The notes under the pieces were generated by a model. It did no database searches. It saw only the letters and a list, made by a program, of their open reading frames with translations, and was not told the DNA's origin. From assembly GCF_000208865.1 (NCBI RefSeq), contig NC_018392.1:3089348-3153347 (forward strand): a stretch of DNA of 64,000 bases. The letters run 5' to 3'. Positions 30,301 to 41,718 of this stretch are shown one piece after another (within the stretch, counting starts at the first letter, position 1; every line of letters begins with the position of its first letter). The DNA is from Neospora caninum Liverpool (taxonomy: Eukaryota > Apicomplexa > Conoidasida > Eucoccidiorida > Sarcocystidae). The position numbers and the translations under genes are program-made.

Positions 30301-30754
30301 GTGTTCACAGAACACCGCGCTTCACTGAGTTGTGTCGGCGTGGCTCGTTTGCTGGCGGAAATCGGAACCGAACTCTAGGTAAATGGCGACGAGATATCCG
30401 TGCCGTTTGAGTCTGCAGTGTTGCCGGACTAACCTGAACCTCCGTAATGCACGAGTGGCGTTCTTTGGGTGTCATTCGCGAGACATCAATGGCTTTGATC
30501 ACGCATCTGCGCAGGAAGCAGAGACAGCAGAAAGTGCCGTTTTGCCGAAGATTTGGTTTTTAGTCGGACGCGGCGACTCCCCAAAGAGGCCGCTTCGTAG
30601 CGTGTGGCGAAACAGGACACGAGCTGAGGGGGGCTACCCCGCTTTGTTCCTCAATCGCGGCAAGAACTCACTTATTTCCTTCGGCGTCACGCGCAAGGAA
30701 AGCAGTCCCGTACGCTCCTTCCCCAATCGCCTGGATACAGGTATACTGGTCCAT
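27348..30754 (-). CDS. NIMA-related (NEK) Ser/Thr protein kinase, kinase domain only
   Basis: Seven exons on the - strand fit in phase: 30672-30754, 30434-30506, 29853-29946, 29193-29327, 28546-28691, 28021-28152 and 27518-27637. A short terminal exon (27348-27359) is proposed. The total is about 264 residues. Seen: MDQY start, Gly loop GEGAYGTAFL, VIKAID lysine, the ERHSCITEV helix, hinge IVMNYC, catalytic HRDIKSQNLL, DFGISKLLDHTNAQAKTFIG, SPFYLSPE, SDIWAAGCVLYEM and the RDPHKRATAGELL end. The order and the DFGISK...NA..FIGSPFYLSPELC segment are those of NEK kinases, which act in mitosis and centrosome or flagellar control. There is no tail after the kinase lobe. The terminal exon is the weakest part; reading through the last donor would instead add about 65 unrelated residues. 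Confidence 0.9.
27900..27930. repeat. Short (AT)n microsatellite in a NEK intron
   Basis: AT dinucleotides with TGCATA interruptions, between NEK exons 7 and 6 in transcript order reversed. Confidence 0.85.
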
Positions 30755-32829
30755 CTTTTAAAAAGTGTGGTTTACGTGGAAAGGGGAACCGAGCTAGCAG
30801 GCACACTTTGAAAGACGAGGCCGAGCTGAAGACTCCTTTCAAAGATGGAAGTAGAAGCTGACGTTACACTTATGGCGATTGCTTGTCGCTGTTTACACAA
30901 CACGCTTAGGTAGGCGAACGCGGATTGCTTCTGCAAGAATGACTGCAAAGCCCTCGCAAGAACGCCGGCAAATGCGACCTTTCTGGTCTCTCCGTCAGGC
31001 CTCGCTGCACAAAAGCTTGGATTTCCTTTCCACTCCACGGTTTTTTTTCACCTAGCTGTTGCGACACTGGAAGAACGGACGAAACCGCCCGCTTCGCGTT
31101 CTCCCTTGGGAAAGAACGAACAGTCGAAAGCTCCTCGTGGCTTCACATGTCTTCGGCTGTGTCAGTACCAAAAGGAAATCCGTTCTTCTTAGTGACCGTG
31201 TCAGTTGACGGGTTGCCCAAAGATGTAGACGAACGAAACTATCATGGCAAGCTACACGTACTTGGCAACGCATGCAACCACATATGCATACAGATGTGCA
31301 TATGCATCTCTTTCGTAGGTTTTAACGAAAAATCAAAACTATAGTTCTGGCGTACCAACAATGGCAATATGAAGCAGGACTTATTCTTCACGGGCACCAG
31401 CCCAGTCAGCGACCGCTAACTCCAATTTGGACTCCCAACAGGTCGCCCGTTTCCAGAAATTACGCTTGCCACAGTAATGACGAGAAAACTGCAAAAATAT
31501 TCGCGGAGAGAAACACAGCTGCAAAAACTCTGGTAACAGTTCGAATGCCTGAGGCAAGGGGAACACGGGGTCACAACCTCTTGGCGTGATGGACCCGCAC
31601 ACCGATATTCTCGCCTTTTCACATGTATATCTCTGAACGAAGCTGCATATACACGTAAATAACTATTTATATTTATATGCATGACAACGAGGCTGAGGCT
31701 AGGGAAGAAATTGCGCTGTTTTGCTCCTTTGATTCGTTGCGTTGTTCTTGTTCTGCGGAAAGTCGAATCTCGACCTCACTGGCACACAACACTAAGGATT
31801 CTTTTGGAGGCTATTCGTTTCGTTTCACTTGCATATCCATCCTGCAAAACGAGAGTATCGCATCCCCCCTTTAGTTAACAGATCAAACTTTTACGTGTCT
31901 CTGCTGCCTGGCCGGTGTGACTGCATGTGCGTTCTTAGAAAAAAACCTGTCTACTGTTTTTGCTCCATGAGAAACATGCATGTTGTAGACAGGAAAATCA
32001 ATGGATCTTTCCAACTCTCCCGTTCGATCAATACGCGTATGGAGGCAAATCGCCGTCTCTTCCTGTATCCCTCCAGATACTTCACCTGCTGGCGTTCGGG
32101 TTTTCGTGTCCGTGTATGTATTTTCATTCATTCACAGCATTTCGTCAAACTACGGAGAGGATTCAGAGATGATGCTAAGCAGGAAAACGCGTAAAAATGG
32201 TCCGCCTTCTTCACCTTCTGGACCAGCGAGAACAACTTTCCTGGGCCGTCCTTCTCGGATATTGCTGTGTACGAGTCTCAGCGATGCCGCTCGAGCAGCT
32301 ATACCCCACGCATCGCAACGCGGTCTCTTTCTTAGCGTGTCTTCTCGCTCGCACACCGAGGGAAAGAGTACGCCTTCTTACATCCGTTTAGGGGAAAAAC
32401 TCTGTAGAAAAGTGTGGTTTTCTTCTCGAGTGACACGTGGGGGGATTAGGACACCCGCACCTTTTCGCGTTGACTCGAGAAGACACTCCAGCGAGAAGAG
32501 CATCGGCATCCACGATATCTTTGCTTTTCACGAAGTCGAGCAGCCCCGTTTTTTTCTTCTCGAGCTTTTCCTTTTCAGCTTCATTTTTTTGTATCCCTAC
32601 ATTCCCTTCTCCTTTTCCTCTCCAGATCCGCTCTTCCCACCAACACGATGTAGAGACACTCCGCGACACTCGACTCTTCCGCTCCCGCGTGCCGCGGTAG
32701 ACTCACGCGCTGTTCGTTCTCCTCTTCTGTTTCGTCTTTTCGCCTCGCGCCTTCCAGTTTCTCTTCTTTTTACTTCCTTTTTCCCCCCTTTTTCCTGCTC
32801 TTGCGTGGGACCTTCCGACCACCGACAAA
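30755..32829. other. Divergent promoter region between NEK and PUS7 genes
   Basis: About 2.1 kb separates two start codons facing away from each other. No segment has a supported coding frame. The last 250 bases before the PUS7 ATG are strongly pyrimidine-rich on the + strand, typical of a coccidian 5' leader. Confidence 0.5.
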
Positions 32830-35800
32830 ATGCGATCTGGGCGCTTCCTCGTCGGCCGGCGTGGCGGCGGCTCTTCGCCGCCCGAGAACTCTCGGCAGTT
32901 TTGTCTCGGCTGCAGCCTCTTCAAAGGAAAAGCTTCCGACACTTTCTCACCTAGAGAGTCATCTCTTTCCTCTCTTAACCTCAGGCGTCTGCGGGCGGAG
33001 TCTCCCCGAAAACTCTCTCCTCCCTCTCCGGTTGCTCCTCCTCAGCCCCCTAGCCTGTCCCAGTTTGCCGCTTCTTCCTCTTCTCTCTTCCTTTTCTCTT
33101 GTCGTTGCCCGGCCTTCCGGTTCTCTCCTTTTCGTCCCTTTTCTTCCAACGCGTTCGCAGCCTGGAGGGCGCCTCCCGTTTTGCACCTTCGAGGCGTCCA
33201 AGCCGCTCGGCAGTTCCTTCCGGAAGTCAGCGGCGAGGACGCGTTCCCGAACAGCCTCAAATTCGAAGAAAAGCTGCCTCTCCCTCCTAATGACGGAGGC
33301 GCCCTAAGAACCGAGCTGCAGGCAACCCCCGCCGTCACGCGTTCTCGATCTCGACAGGAGACTTGCGACACCGTCGACGGCCTCTCTCACTCCTCTCCGG
33401 ATGCGTGCTCGTCCTTCTCTCAACGGTCTCCTGTCTCGCCTCATTCCATCCTCGGGGGAGAAAGTGACGAATTGTACACGGAGACAGAGATTGGTGCAGG
33501 CGCCTTTGTGTCTGAGCGCCCGTGGAAAATGGAAGGCGTGATCCGCTACAGAAGCGAAGATTTCGTCGTCAGAGAAGTCGGCGAAGACGGCAGAGTGTGC
33601 CCTCTCGATCTCGGGTGTAATGACACCTCAGGGCTAGAGCTCATCGACGCGAGACGCGACGCAGTCCTACGTTCTCTCCTCGCCCACCGCGAAGCCGCGC
33701 GTTCTGCTCGTGCGTCTTCTTTCGAGGTTTCAACAGTCTCTTCTCGCTCTTCCCCCGAGTGCGGCGCGGCCGCGGAGGAAACTCCAAACCACGCTTCGAA
33801 CTTTGAAGAACCGATGAGCCGAGATGCCATCGAAAAGGAAGTCGCTGCTCTTTTCTCCGTGCGCTTCATCCTCACCAAACACAACCGCGAAACGCCGGGT
33901 AGGTCGCGAAGCCAGAGAGAGGTTGAAAAGAGATGCGAACGGGGGAAGAAAACGCTGAAATAACCAATGTTGGACGTGGAGAGAGACAGTGGGAGGGGGG
34001 CAGAGGACGAAGGAGGAGCCGAGAAAACAACTGGCGGAGTTGAGTGCGCCTACCCTTTCTCTTATCTCGGCTTTTCACGTGTGGGTGGTTTCTCTACTCG
34101 CCTGTGGCGAAAAACGGGTTCTTTGCTTTCTTTCCACTCCTTGCTTGTCTTGCACAAACCTCAGATACATTTATCTTGAAGTCGTGTATATTAAATGAGC
34201 TTCCTATATTTCTACAAACTACCCTTTTCTGGGGTGTATATACACAGCGACTTGGACTGCTGCTAACACAGTGAACGGACGCGGAGCATTTACAGGCTTT
34301 GAGGTGTCGTAGACCAAATTATGTCATATTTAGTTCTCAGCTCCACAAGATTTCCTCTACACACAGAGGCACGTGGTCATGAAAAGCACAAGAGAACTTG
34401 GATATCCGGGGAACAAAAACATTCAAATCTCCGATCTACACCCGGCACTTTTCTTCTCTTTGCTTTCTCAGAAGCCATCGAGGCTCTCGCTCGGGCCACG
34501 GGAATCGACGTCAAACGCTTTTCATTCGCAGGCATGAAAGACAGACGTGCTGTCACTTCACAATGGGTAGCCTGCTCCAACCCTCTTCCTCTTCCTCCTC
34601 TCTCTTCTTCTTCTTCTCCATCTTCTTCTCCTTCTTCGTCTCCCCCTCCCTCTTCTCCTTCTCCTTCTTCTCTCGCTTCTTCTCTCCCCCATCTGGGGAG
34701 AGACAGCGAAGGCTTGGCGATGAAAAGACAAGATCGGTTGCGCCGCGAGAGAACACCAGGTGCTCTCTCGCTTCCGTCTTTTCTCTCGGGTTCGACAGAT
34801 GCGAGCGTCTCTGGGTCTTCTTCGCCTCCCTCCCCCCCGTCCTCGTCGATCGAGCTTTTGCCGGCTGAATCTCCACGCGCCGGCGAGCTCAAGACCGAAC
34901 CTCTCTCGCCAAGTGGCCCCCCCAAAACAGTCCTCTCAGAGTCTTCTTTTCCTTTGTCTCCTTTGTCTCCAGCACCTTCCGTTTCTCTGTCCAGCTTGCC
35001 TGCGCGCCGCCGCGGCTGCTCGGACTCACTAGGGAAGTCTCAGGACACTTCCGACTCACGTCTGTCTTCAGCGCCTCTTCAGGAAGCGACAGAATCGCCG
35101 GAAGAGAAGCTGTTCACTGCCGAGCTTGCAGCGAAAGCCATGAGTCACCCGTCCTGGGATGCCTGTGTAAGCGCGGACGCGAGACGCTGCGTCTCTACTA
35201 CAGCCGAGTTCCTCCTCATTCCACAGACAGATACACACACTGTCTTCGTTCTCACCGTTCATTGTTTCTCTTCATGTACAAATAGATCTGCATATTTTAT
35301 ATGGCTTAGTGGTTCTTGCTCGTTTTCTCTCTCCTTCGTCGCCAGCAGTGCGTCATTCCACAAGGAATGTATGTGTGTGCGTTTGCGAGGATATCTTTTT
35401 AGCTTCGTTTATACAGTCCATATCTCTTCAGGGGTATGAAGCCTTGTCCTGATAAGATGCAACGGCCTCTACGGCACAAAGGAGTGCAAACAGCAGACGG
35501 GTTCCCCCCCTGCGCGTCAACTTCCAGAGTCGTCCGCGACGACACATCCGCATGCAGGCTTCCACTCGCGCGTGGAAAAACATGCATTCACATACATTTC
35601 CACATCCTGATGCATCTTCGTATCTCTACGTTTGCACGTATCTGTATCTCGCTGCGTATACTTGTATATATCTATCTGTATCTGCATAGTAGCTATATCT
35701 CGTTATATGTGTTTTATCTCTTTGTCTCTCTATCTCTGTCAATAGGTACGGAGGTGTGCACTTTGGTGGTTCGGTCGAGTTTGGCGGGCGGTGTTTCGGT

Positions 35801-36394
35801 CGGTTCCAGTCGGGAAATACAGACAAAGTTCTTTGTGCTGTTCACCAGCATGCTGGACTACTGACGGCAGCTGAAAATGCGTTTTCGAGCGTTTGACGCT
35901 TCATTCGTGTGGGCATGTTTGTTTCCGCAGGTGTCCTGGAGCCGTTTCGAGCTCGGCGAGGTTCATCTTGGATGTCTCGGAGGAAACCGTTTCTCCATTC
36001 TTCTTCGGAATGTGCGCCTCAAAAACCATCAAAACGGGAAACCGTTACCCGCATTATCTTCTGCCTCTTTGGCGTCGCCTGCTTGCGCGTCTCCTGGAGT
36101 GGATGAGCCTGTTTCTTCTCCGTCCTCTGCGTTTTTAGGCGCATCTTCCACGTCTGCTGTCGGCGCTTCCTCTGGCGCCTGTGAACCTTCAACCGGAATG
36201 CCCGATTCCACAAAAGAGACGAATCGCCTCGCCTGGGAGCTCGCGGACGAGCAGAGCCTGCTGCATGCGACTGAAGAGGCGGCTGAGACGATGCGACGGT
36301 CCGGCTTCATCAATTATTTCGGGTAACAGCGAATGCTTCTCCTTCCATCTCTCCTCTCTGGCGCGCCTCTCGCCAACGTCTACATATGCCTCTT

Positions 36395-36427
<33 letters not shown>

Positions 36428-39004
36428 GTATTAATTGTATGCAGCGTTTTATTTCAAGTGTTTGTGTGTTTGCTCTCGTTATATATACATATATGTATAT
36501 TTGCACGTGGTAAAAAAATATAAATGCACATCTGTAGATGTGGTTGCATGCATGCACGACTGATTCATTCTTCTTATGCGCGCTTCCGAGCGAGGCGCGG
36601 GAATCTTTGCACATGCGAAGACTCGCCGACCTCCACACGGCGCTCCGATGCGAATTCGTCGACGTTGTCTCTGAAGGCTCAGTCAGATGGACAGAGGAAC
36701 TCACAACTTGGTTGTTTTGACGCTGAAGGATGACTCCCAGCACTGTCCACGTAAACGAGAAACCAAGTGCTGATCATTATTGTCAGTGCCTGCCTAATGG
36801 CCGTAGACATCTCTCTGCCTGGTGCTCAATTTACGTGGCCGTGTCTTTCGTGCCTGTCTGTCTGTCTGTTTCTCCGTCTCTCTGTTTCTCTTTCTCTCTC
36901 TTTTTGTGGATTCGCCCGTTTCCTTTTCTCATCTTTTTTTGACTTATCCGACCTCTGATTCGGGTTCAGGCCTCAGCGCTTCGGAACAGGAGCTCGCCCC
37001 AGTCACCACATTGGTCGAGCGCTTCTTCATCGACAGTTTGCGCGAGTTTGCAATTTAATCATGAAAATTCCAGACGCGCTTCCGTCCAGGGTGCCTCGCC
37101 GTGGAGGTTCTTCCGTCTCGAGAGGGCCCCGTTCGAAACACGACGAAAAAACGCTTCCCGCCTCACACCCTCAACTTGATTCGCCGTTCCCTCTCCCTTC
37201 TTCCTTCTCGTCTTCCTCTCCGTTCGAAGGTCAAGCTGGCGGCGCGTTTCAGGCGGCGCAGGAGGCGTTTTGGGCCGGCGAGTTTCGACGAGCGCTCGCA
37301 CTGTTGCCTCGACAGTGTCGGCAAGAGCGACAAATTCTGCGCGTTCTCGCGGCGTCGCCACCCCCAGCCTGGCGCAAGCCTTCTGCGTCGGGGCGACGAA
37401 AGGCGGAGGAAGTCCCAGATCTGAAGAGGCAAACGGAAGCCGAAGGAGACGAACTCAAAAAAGCGCGGGGAAGCACGGACAAAGAAGAGACAGTGGGGAG
37501 CACAGAGGACCCGAACTGTGAGGCCTCAGAAGAGCTGGAGTGCGTCGAGGCCGTGGAACTCGCCGCTGCGTCAGGCGCAGTTTCAGAGGGCCTTGCCCGC
37601 AGGGTGGCGGCGACAGTCTCCTTCTCTTCGTCTGCCGTTCGACCCAAGCGCAGTGAATCCATGCATGCGCCTGTTTGGACGTCTTCGCCCGCTGCGCCGC
37701 CTTCCTCAGGCGAGAGAGAGATGCACGGCGCAGGCCTGGCTCGGCGCGAAGAGGTGCTCAAGGCCGTCCGGAGCATTCCCCGTCTCCAGAGACTGATTTA
37801 CGTGAAGGCGTATGCGTCGTATCTCTGGAATGCGTGTGCGACAGAGAGAGCGCGGGTGTATGGTCTCTCGAAGCCGGTCGTCGGCGATCTGGTGCTAGAG
37901 AGGCCGGAGCACGCGGCGCAATCGCAAGAGCGAGGAGAGATCTTGGACGGAACCCTGGAAGAGAACCAAGGAGTGCATCCGCGGGAAGAAGACCGGGAAA
38001 CGACCGAGAACGCTAAACCTCCAGCTCTTGAAGCAACAAGACAACCCACATCCAAGGAACACGCCCGTCACACTCGCCCTCAACCGTCCGCTTTTTCCTC
38101 TTCTTCTTTGCCATCCTTCGCTTCATCTTTTCCTTCTTCATCGTCATCTTTGTCGTCTTCCTCTTCGTGTTTAACGCGAACTGGAGAAGAGCGGCCAGGG
38201 TGTCAGAGAGTTCGCGTATTGAAAAGCGAAGAAGAGTGCCGCCGGTTTTCGATCGAAGATGTCGTCTTGCCTCTGATAGGCGCCGGAATGGTTTTCCCCG
38301 AAAACAAAGTCGGCGAGTTTCTCCGAGCGCTGATGCGAGAGGAACACCTCTGTGAGCGTCTGTATCGGCGAGAAGGTGAGTGCACGAGAAAAGTGTCCTT
38401 TTTTCTACGGGGGAAACGGTTCTTCCTTTTCGAGCAGCAGCGCCTTAAAATACTGCTTTGATCGACCAGTGAAAACGCTCTCACGAGTCGCTCAACCTCC
38501 TCCCTGTTGCGACTCTCGAGCGTGGTTTTTGCCCTTTTCGTGGACAGACTGCGTGCATGCGTCTTGTGCGCAAGAAAGAACAGAGATGCGCCGACCCAAG
38601 GAGACGTGCAATGCGTGGATATGCGGCGGGTGATGCCGAGAACAACCGCACTCACTGCCTGTTTGTCGATCTTCTCTCTCTTGCCAATCTCTCTTTCTGC
38701 AGAAGAACTGTTTCTCGATGCGTCCTACCGTCCCCTCCTTGCTTTCCCTCGCGATTTTTCCTGCACGCTTGACTCCTCTTCAGCGCAGGATTCTTCCTCC
38801 TCGTCTTCTGACTCTTCTGGTTGGGGATGTGTGTCTAGCCCCGTGCCGCCGTTCAATCTCCGTCTCGACTTCACACTTCCTCCCGGCGTTTTCGCTTCGG
38901 CGTTGATTCGGGAATTCACGCAGGTTCCCTTTGAGCACCCCTTCAAGCAGCGAAAACGCGAGCGCCGCGAGTTGCCTCGCGCGCCGAGAACGTCGCCGAC
39001 ATGA
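32830..39004 (+). CDS. TruD/PUS7-family tRNA or mRNA pseudouridine synthase
   Basis: Exons are 32830-33898, 34472-35166, 35931-36322, 36970-38375 and 38703-39004, all in phase, about 1287 residues. TruD motifs appear in order: GVIRYRSEDFVVREV near residue 237, FILTKHNRETPEAIEALAR, the active-site block FAGMKDRRAVTSQ with catalytic Asp at about 380, FELGEVHLGCLGGNRFSILLR, GFINYFGPQRFGT spanning the exon 3/4 junction, and the end block YRPLLAFPRDFS...FTLPPGVFASALIRE. Known enzymes convert U to pseudouridine (U13 or U35 of tRNA, some mRNA sites). Family members are usually 350-660 residues; here Ser/Pro-rich inserts follow the catalytic motif and fill exon 4. The start has a good context (ACAAAATGC). 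A final exon after GTTCCC at 38926 is an alternative 3' end. Confidence 0.92.
35167..35930 (+). other. Intron 2 of the PUS7-type gene
   Basis: The donor is TGT|GTAAGCGC and the acceptor is TTCCGCAG|GTG, phase 0. A frame within it (about 35746-35895) is open but disrupts the TruD fold, so I treat it as intron. Confidence 0.75.
36400..36430. repeat. (CT)n-(AT)n microsatellite in PUS7 intron 3
   Basis: A run of CT dinucleotides passes directly into AT dinucleotides between exons 3 and 4. Confidence 0.9.
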
Positions 39005-39784
39005 AACGACCCTAGCGCCGTTTCCTCTTCTCTCGCAGGCTGCGCCGGTGATGCGTCTCCCGGCACCTACACTCCATCGCCCGGCGCTTCGGATCAATCC
39101 AGTCGGGCGGAAACTGCAGTTTCCCACCTTTCGCCTCCGCTCCCTTCACTCGTGCTGCCTGTCGATACTGTCCTTTTTCGCTCCGGTCCAGTGCGTGGAC
39201 TGTCGACCTGTGTGAAAACATTCGCCTACATACATCGATAAATACGTTTGTTTGGATATGCATATGAATATGCATACGCAGTGCATATACGGGCATTTGT
39301 CTATATCCTAGTGGGCGTTTTTGTGTGTGGAAAGTCGTGTAGGGGGAACTTGCTTCGATTAAGTCAATGCATCGGTGACTTGACGCCGTTTTCGGGTGAC
39401 TTTTTTCCTTTTTGATTTGTGCGAACTCTCTCAAAACGTCTTGGAAAGCTCCAAGGCGAGGAAACCTTGCCTCTGCGCCCCACCAAACTGAACTGGCCCG
39501 TATAAAGGGGGGAAGCGTTAGAAAGGCGCTCGGACCACCACTGGAAATGCCAAGCCAGAGCTCCTGCATGCATTTCCATCACGTACATATATATATATAT
39601 ATATATACTTGCACAGCGTATATCCCGCATGATAGAATTTGATGTATCGACACAGTTCCCAACGGAGTTTTCTGTCTTGTGATGTTTTCTCAGCAAGGGG
39701 GAAAATGCGATTCAGAAACAGCCAACGGTTCTCTTTGAGCGACGCTAACGATGAAGTGCTTGCTTGCATATATAGAATACGTTT

Positions 39785-39829
<45 letters not shown>

Positions 39830-40472
39830 CATGTAGATACATGTACGCATACACACTTGCATGTGTGTGCACGTACACACGCAAGTGAAAAAATACGTGG
39901 GTATAGATACCCATTCGCAAAAAAGAAAATACCCACATATTCCGTTCGCGGGGGTTGCCACCGGCGAGAGAGACGGCACAGCTAACTCAGCTGAACTCAT
40001 TTGGTCGTGGAAAACGCCGCAGAAATGCGGATCGTCCTCGGAGAAAAAGGCGACACGGCGTATGTCGTCCTCTGCATTCCTCCCCTCTTTGTCTTTGCCC
40101 CCCTTTTCTCCAGCTGAAAACAGAGAGGCGGGGGAGGGGAGAGAAACGATGGCAGCTGAACCAAGGGGACGAAGGAAACTATGGAGAGCAGGGAGAAAAA
40201 ACATCTTTTTCCTGAGACAGGTTCGCATGCGGGTATCCGTTTCTGCAATCCCTTTGGTGTGTTCTTTGCAGCCGTCAGCGTCTAAGACACAAAAACGGGT
40301 TGTGCTGACTGCCAGAGTAAAAGATCCCTGCGCAGGACTGCAGAGATGCAGATTAAAAGGAAAACGGAGACAGGAGAGAAAGAGAAACAGTCCTTGTCTT
40401 TTAATCGAACGAGAGAAGTGTTGTTGCGGTGGAACAGGCGACAAAGAGAATCCCGAAACGCGCATGGCCTTC
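39005..40472. other. Convergent spacer between the PUS7 and DUF3883 genes, with AT microsatellites
   Basis: AT runs lie at about 39587-39607 and 39788-39827. A possible extra PUS7 exon starts after the acceptor TCTCGCAG at about 39040. Nothing else is supported. The long - strand frame 39518-40540 runs through the microsatellites and is not a gene. Confidence 0.5.
39788..39827. repeat. (AT)n microsatellite
   Basis: About 20 uninterrupted AT dinucleotides, among the longest AT runs in the window. Confidence 0.95.
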
Positions 40473-41687
40473 TCAGGCATGGTCGCAGGACTGAAGAAGA
40501 CAGGAGACGAGGTCGGTGAGAGAGGAAGAAGAAAAGGCACGAATGTGTCGCTCTCCGTTTGTCTCGCCCATCTCGGCCGTTCCGTGGAGAGTCGGACCGT
40601 TAAAGGTGCACTTTATGCGCCTGCAAAAACCAACACATCTCAAGGCAGAGATCGCACAGATGAGACTCGTAGAGGAGTGTGTCCCCCGATATAGACCGCG
40701 CTTCTGGTTTCCCCGCTGTCCACCCTCGTTTCTTGCTTTTCTCTCCCTTCTTCTCTGCCGTGTCTCTTCTCTTTTTCTCTCTCTGTGGCGCTCACACGTT
40801 GTCTCCGTCTTCGCAACGCAGCTGTCTGCTGTCGCAGTTTGCCTTTTCATCCTTCGCCTCGCCCCTCTCTGATTTTTCACTCTCTCCTCGTTCTTCTCTC
40901 GCCTCGCTTCTCGCGGCCGACTGCGCGTCAAGCAGAGACTCGGGAAGGCCTTCGCAAGTGCCCACGTCGTCGATCAACGCCCAGGACGGTCCACGCGGCG
41001 AACGAACATTCCACAGCGACAACACCCTAAAGAAAGAGAAACCGAAAAAGGGAAATACACCAACAAGAGGACGAGGCGCCGATAAAAAAGGAAACGGAGA
41101 AATCAACGAGAGAAACGCAAAAGAAAGCGCTCAAGAGGACTTCGTGTGGCGGCACAATGAAAGACAGTGTGTGTATAAAGACGCGACAGCGCGAGAACGC
41201 ACACAAAGAAGAAAAAAAGCGAGAAACGTCTTCATCGAAGAAAAAAGAGCACACATCGAATGAACCGAGAACGGCGACAATGGAGGGGCTCGGCGAGGAG
41301 ATTGATCTGCCTCCCTGGAGAGACGACGACACTCACTGGAAAAAAAGAAAGACTTTCTTCCGTTCCCTCAGTAGCCTATCCTTTTTTCTTCTCGGGACCA
41401 ACAAACTCACACAAATGATTTGCGCTGCGAGCGCGCAAAGCGAACCTCCGGCGCCGAAAGAAAGAACGACGGACAGCCCTGAAATTAAAAACGAAGAAAC
41501 GGAAAGCACCCCACGCAAGGTAAACAGCAGACATATCGTGATGCGCTATATAAAAATAGAACTATGCATGCACTCATAAAACACAGACAGCTATATACAA
41601 ATACATGTACATATATATATATATACATATCTTTACATAGATATCGATATTTGCATACACTTCACGTTGGACATACTCATATACATA

Positions 41688-41718
<31 letters not shown>

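Noticed and set aside
32001..32954. A 317-codon + strand frame before the PUS7 start
   Set aside because: Ser/Phe/Pro/Leu-rich from a pyrimidine tract, no motif, and in a different frame from the conserved PUS7 exon.
39518..40540. A 340-codon - strand frame
   Set aside because: It reads through two AT microsatellites as Ile-Tyr repeats and lies in a convergent 3' spacer; no coding signal.
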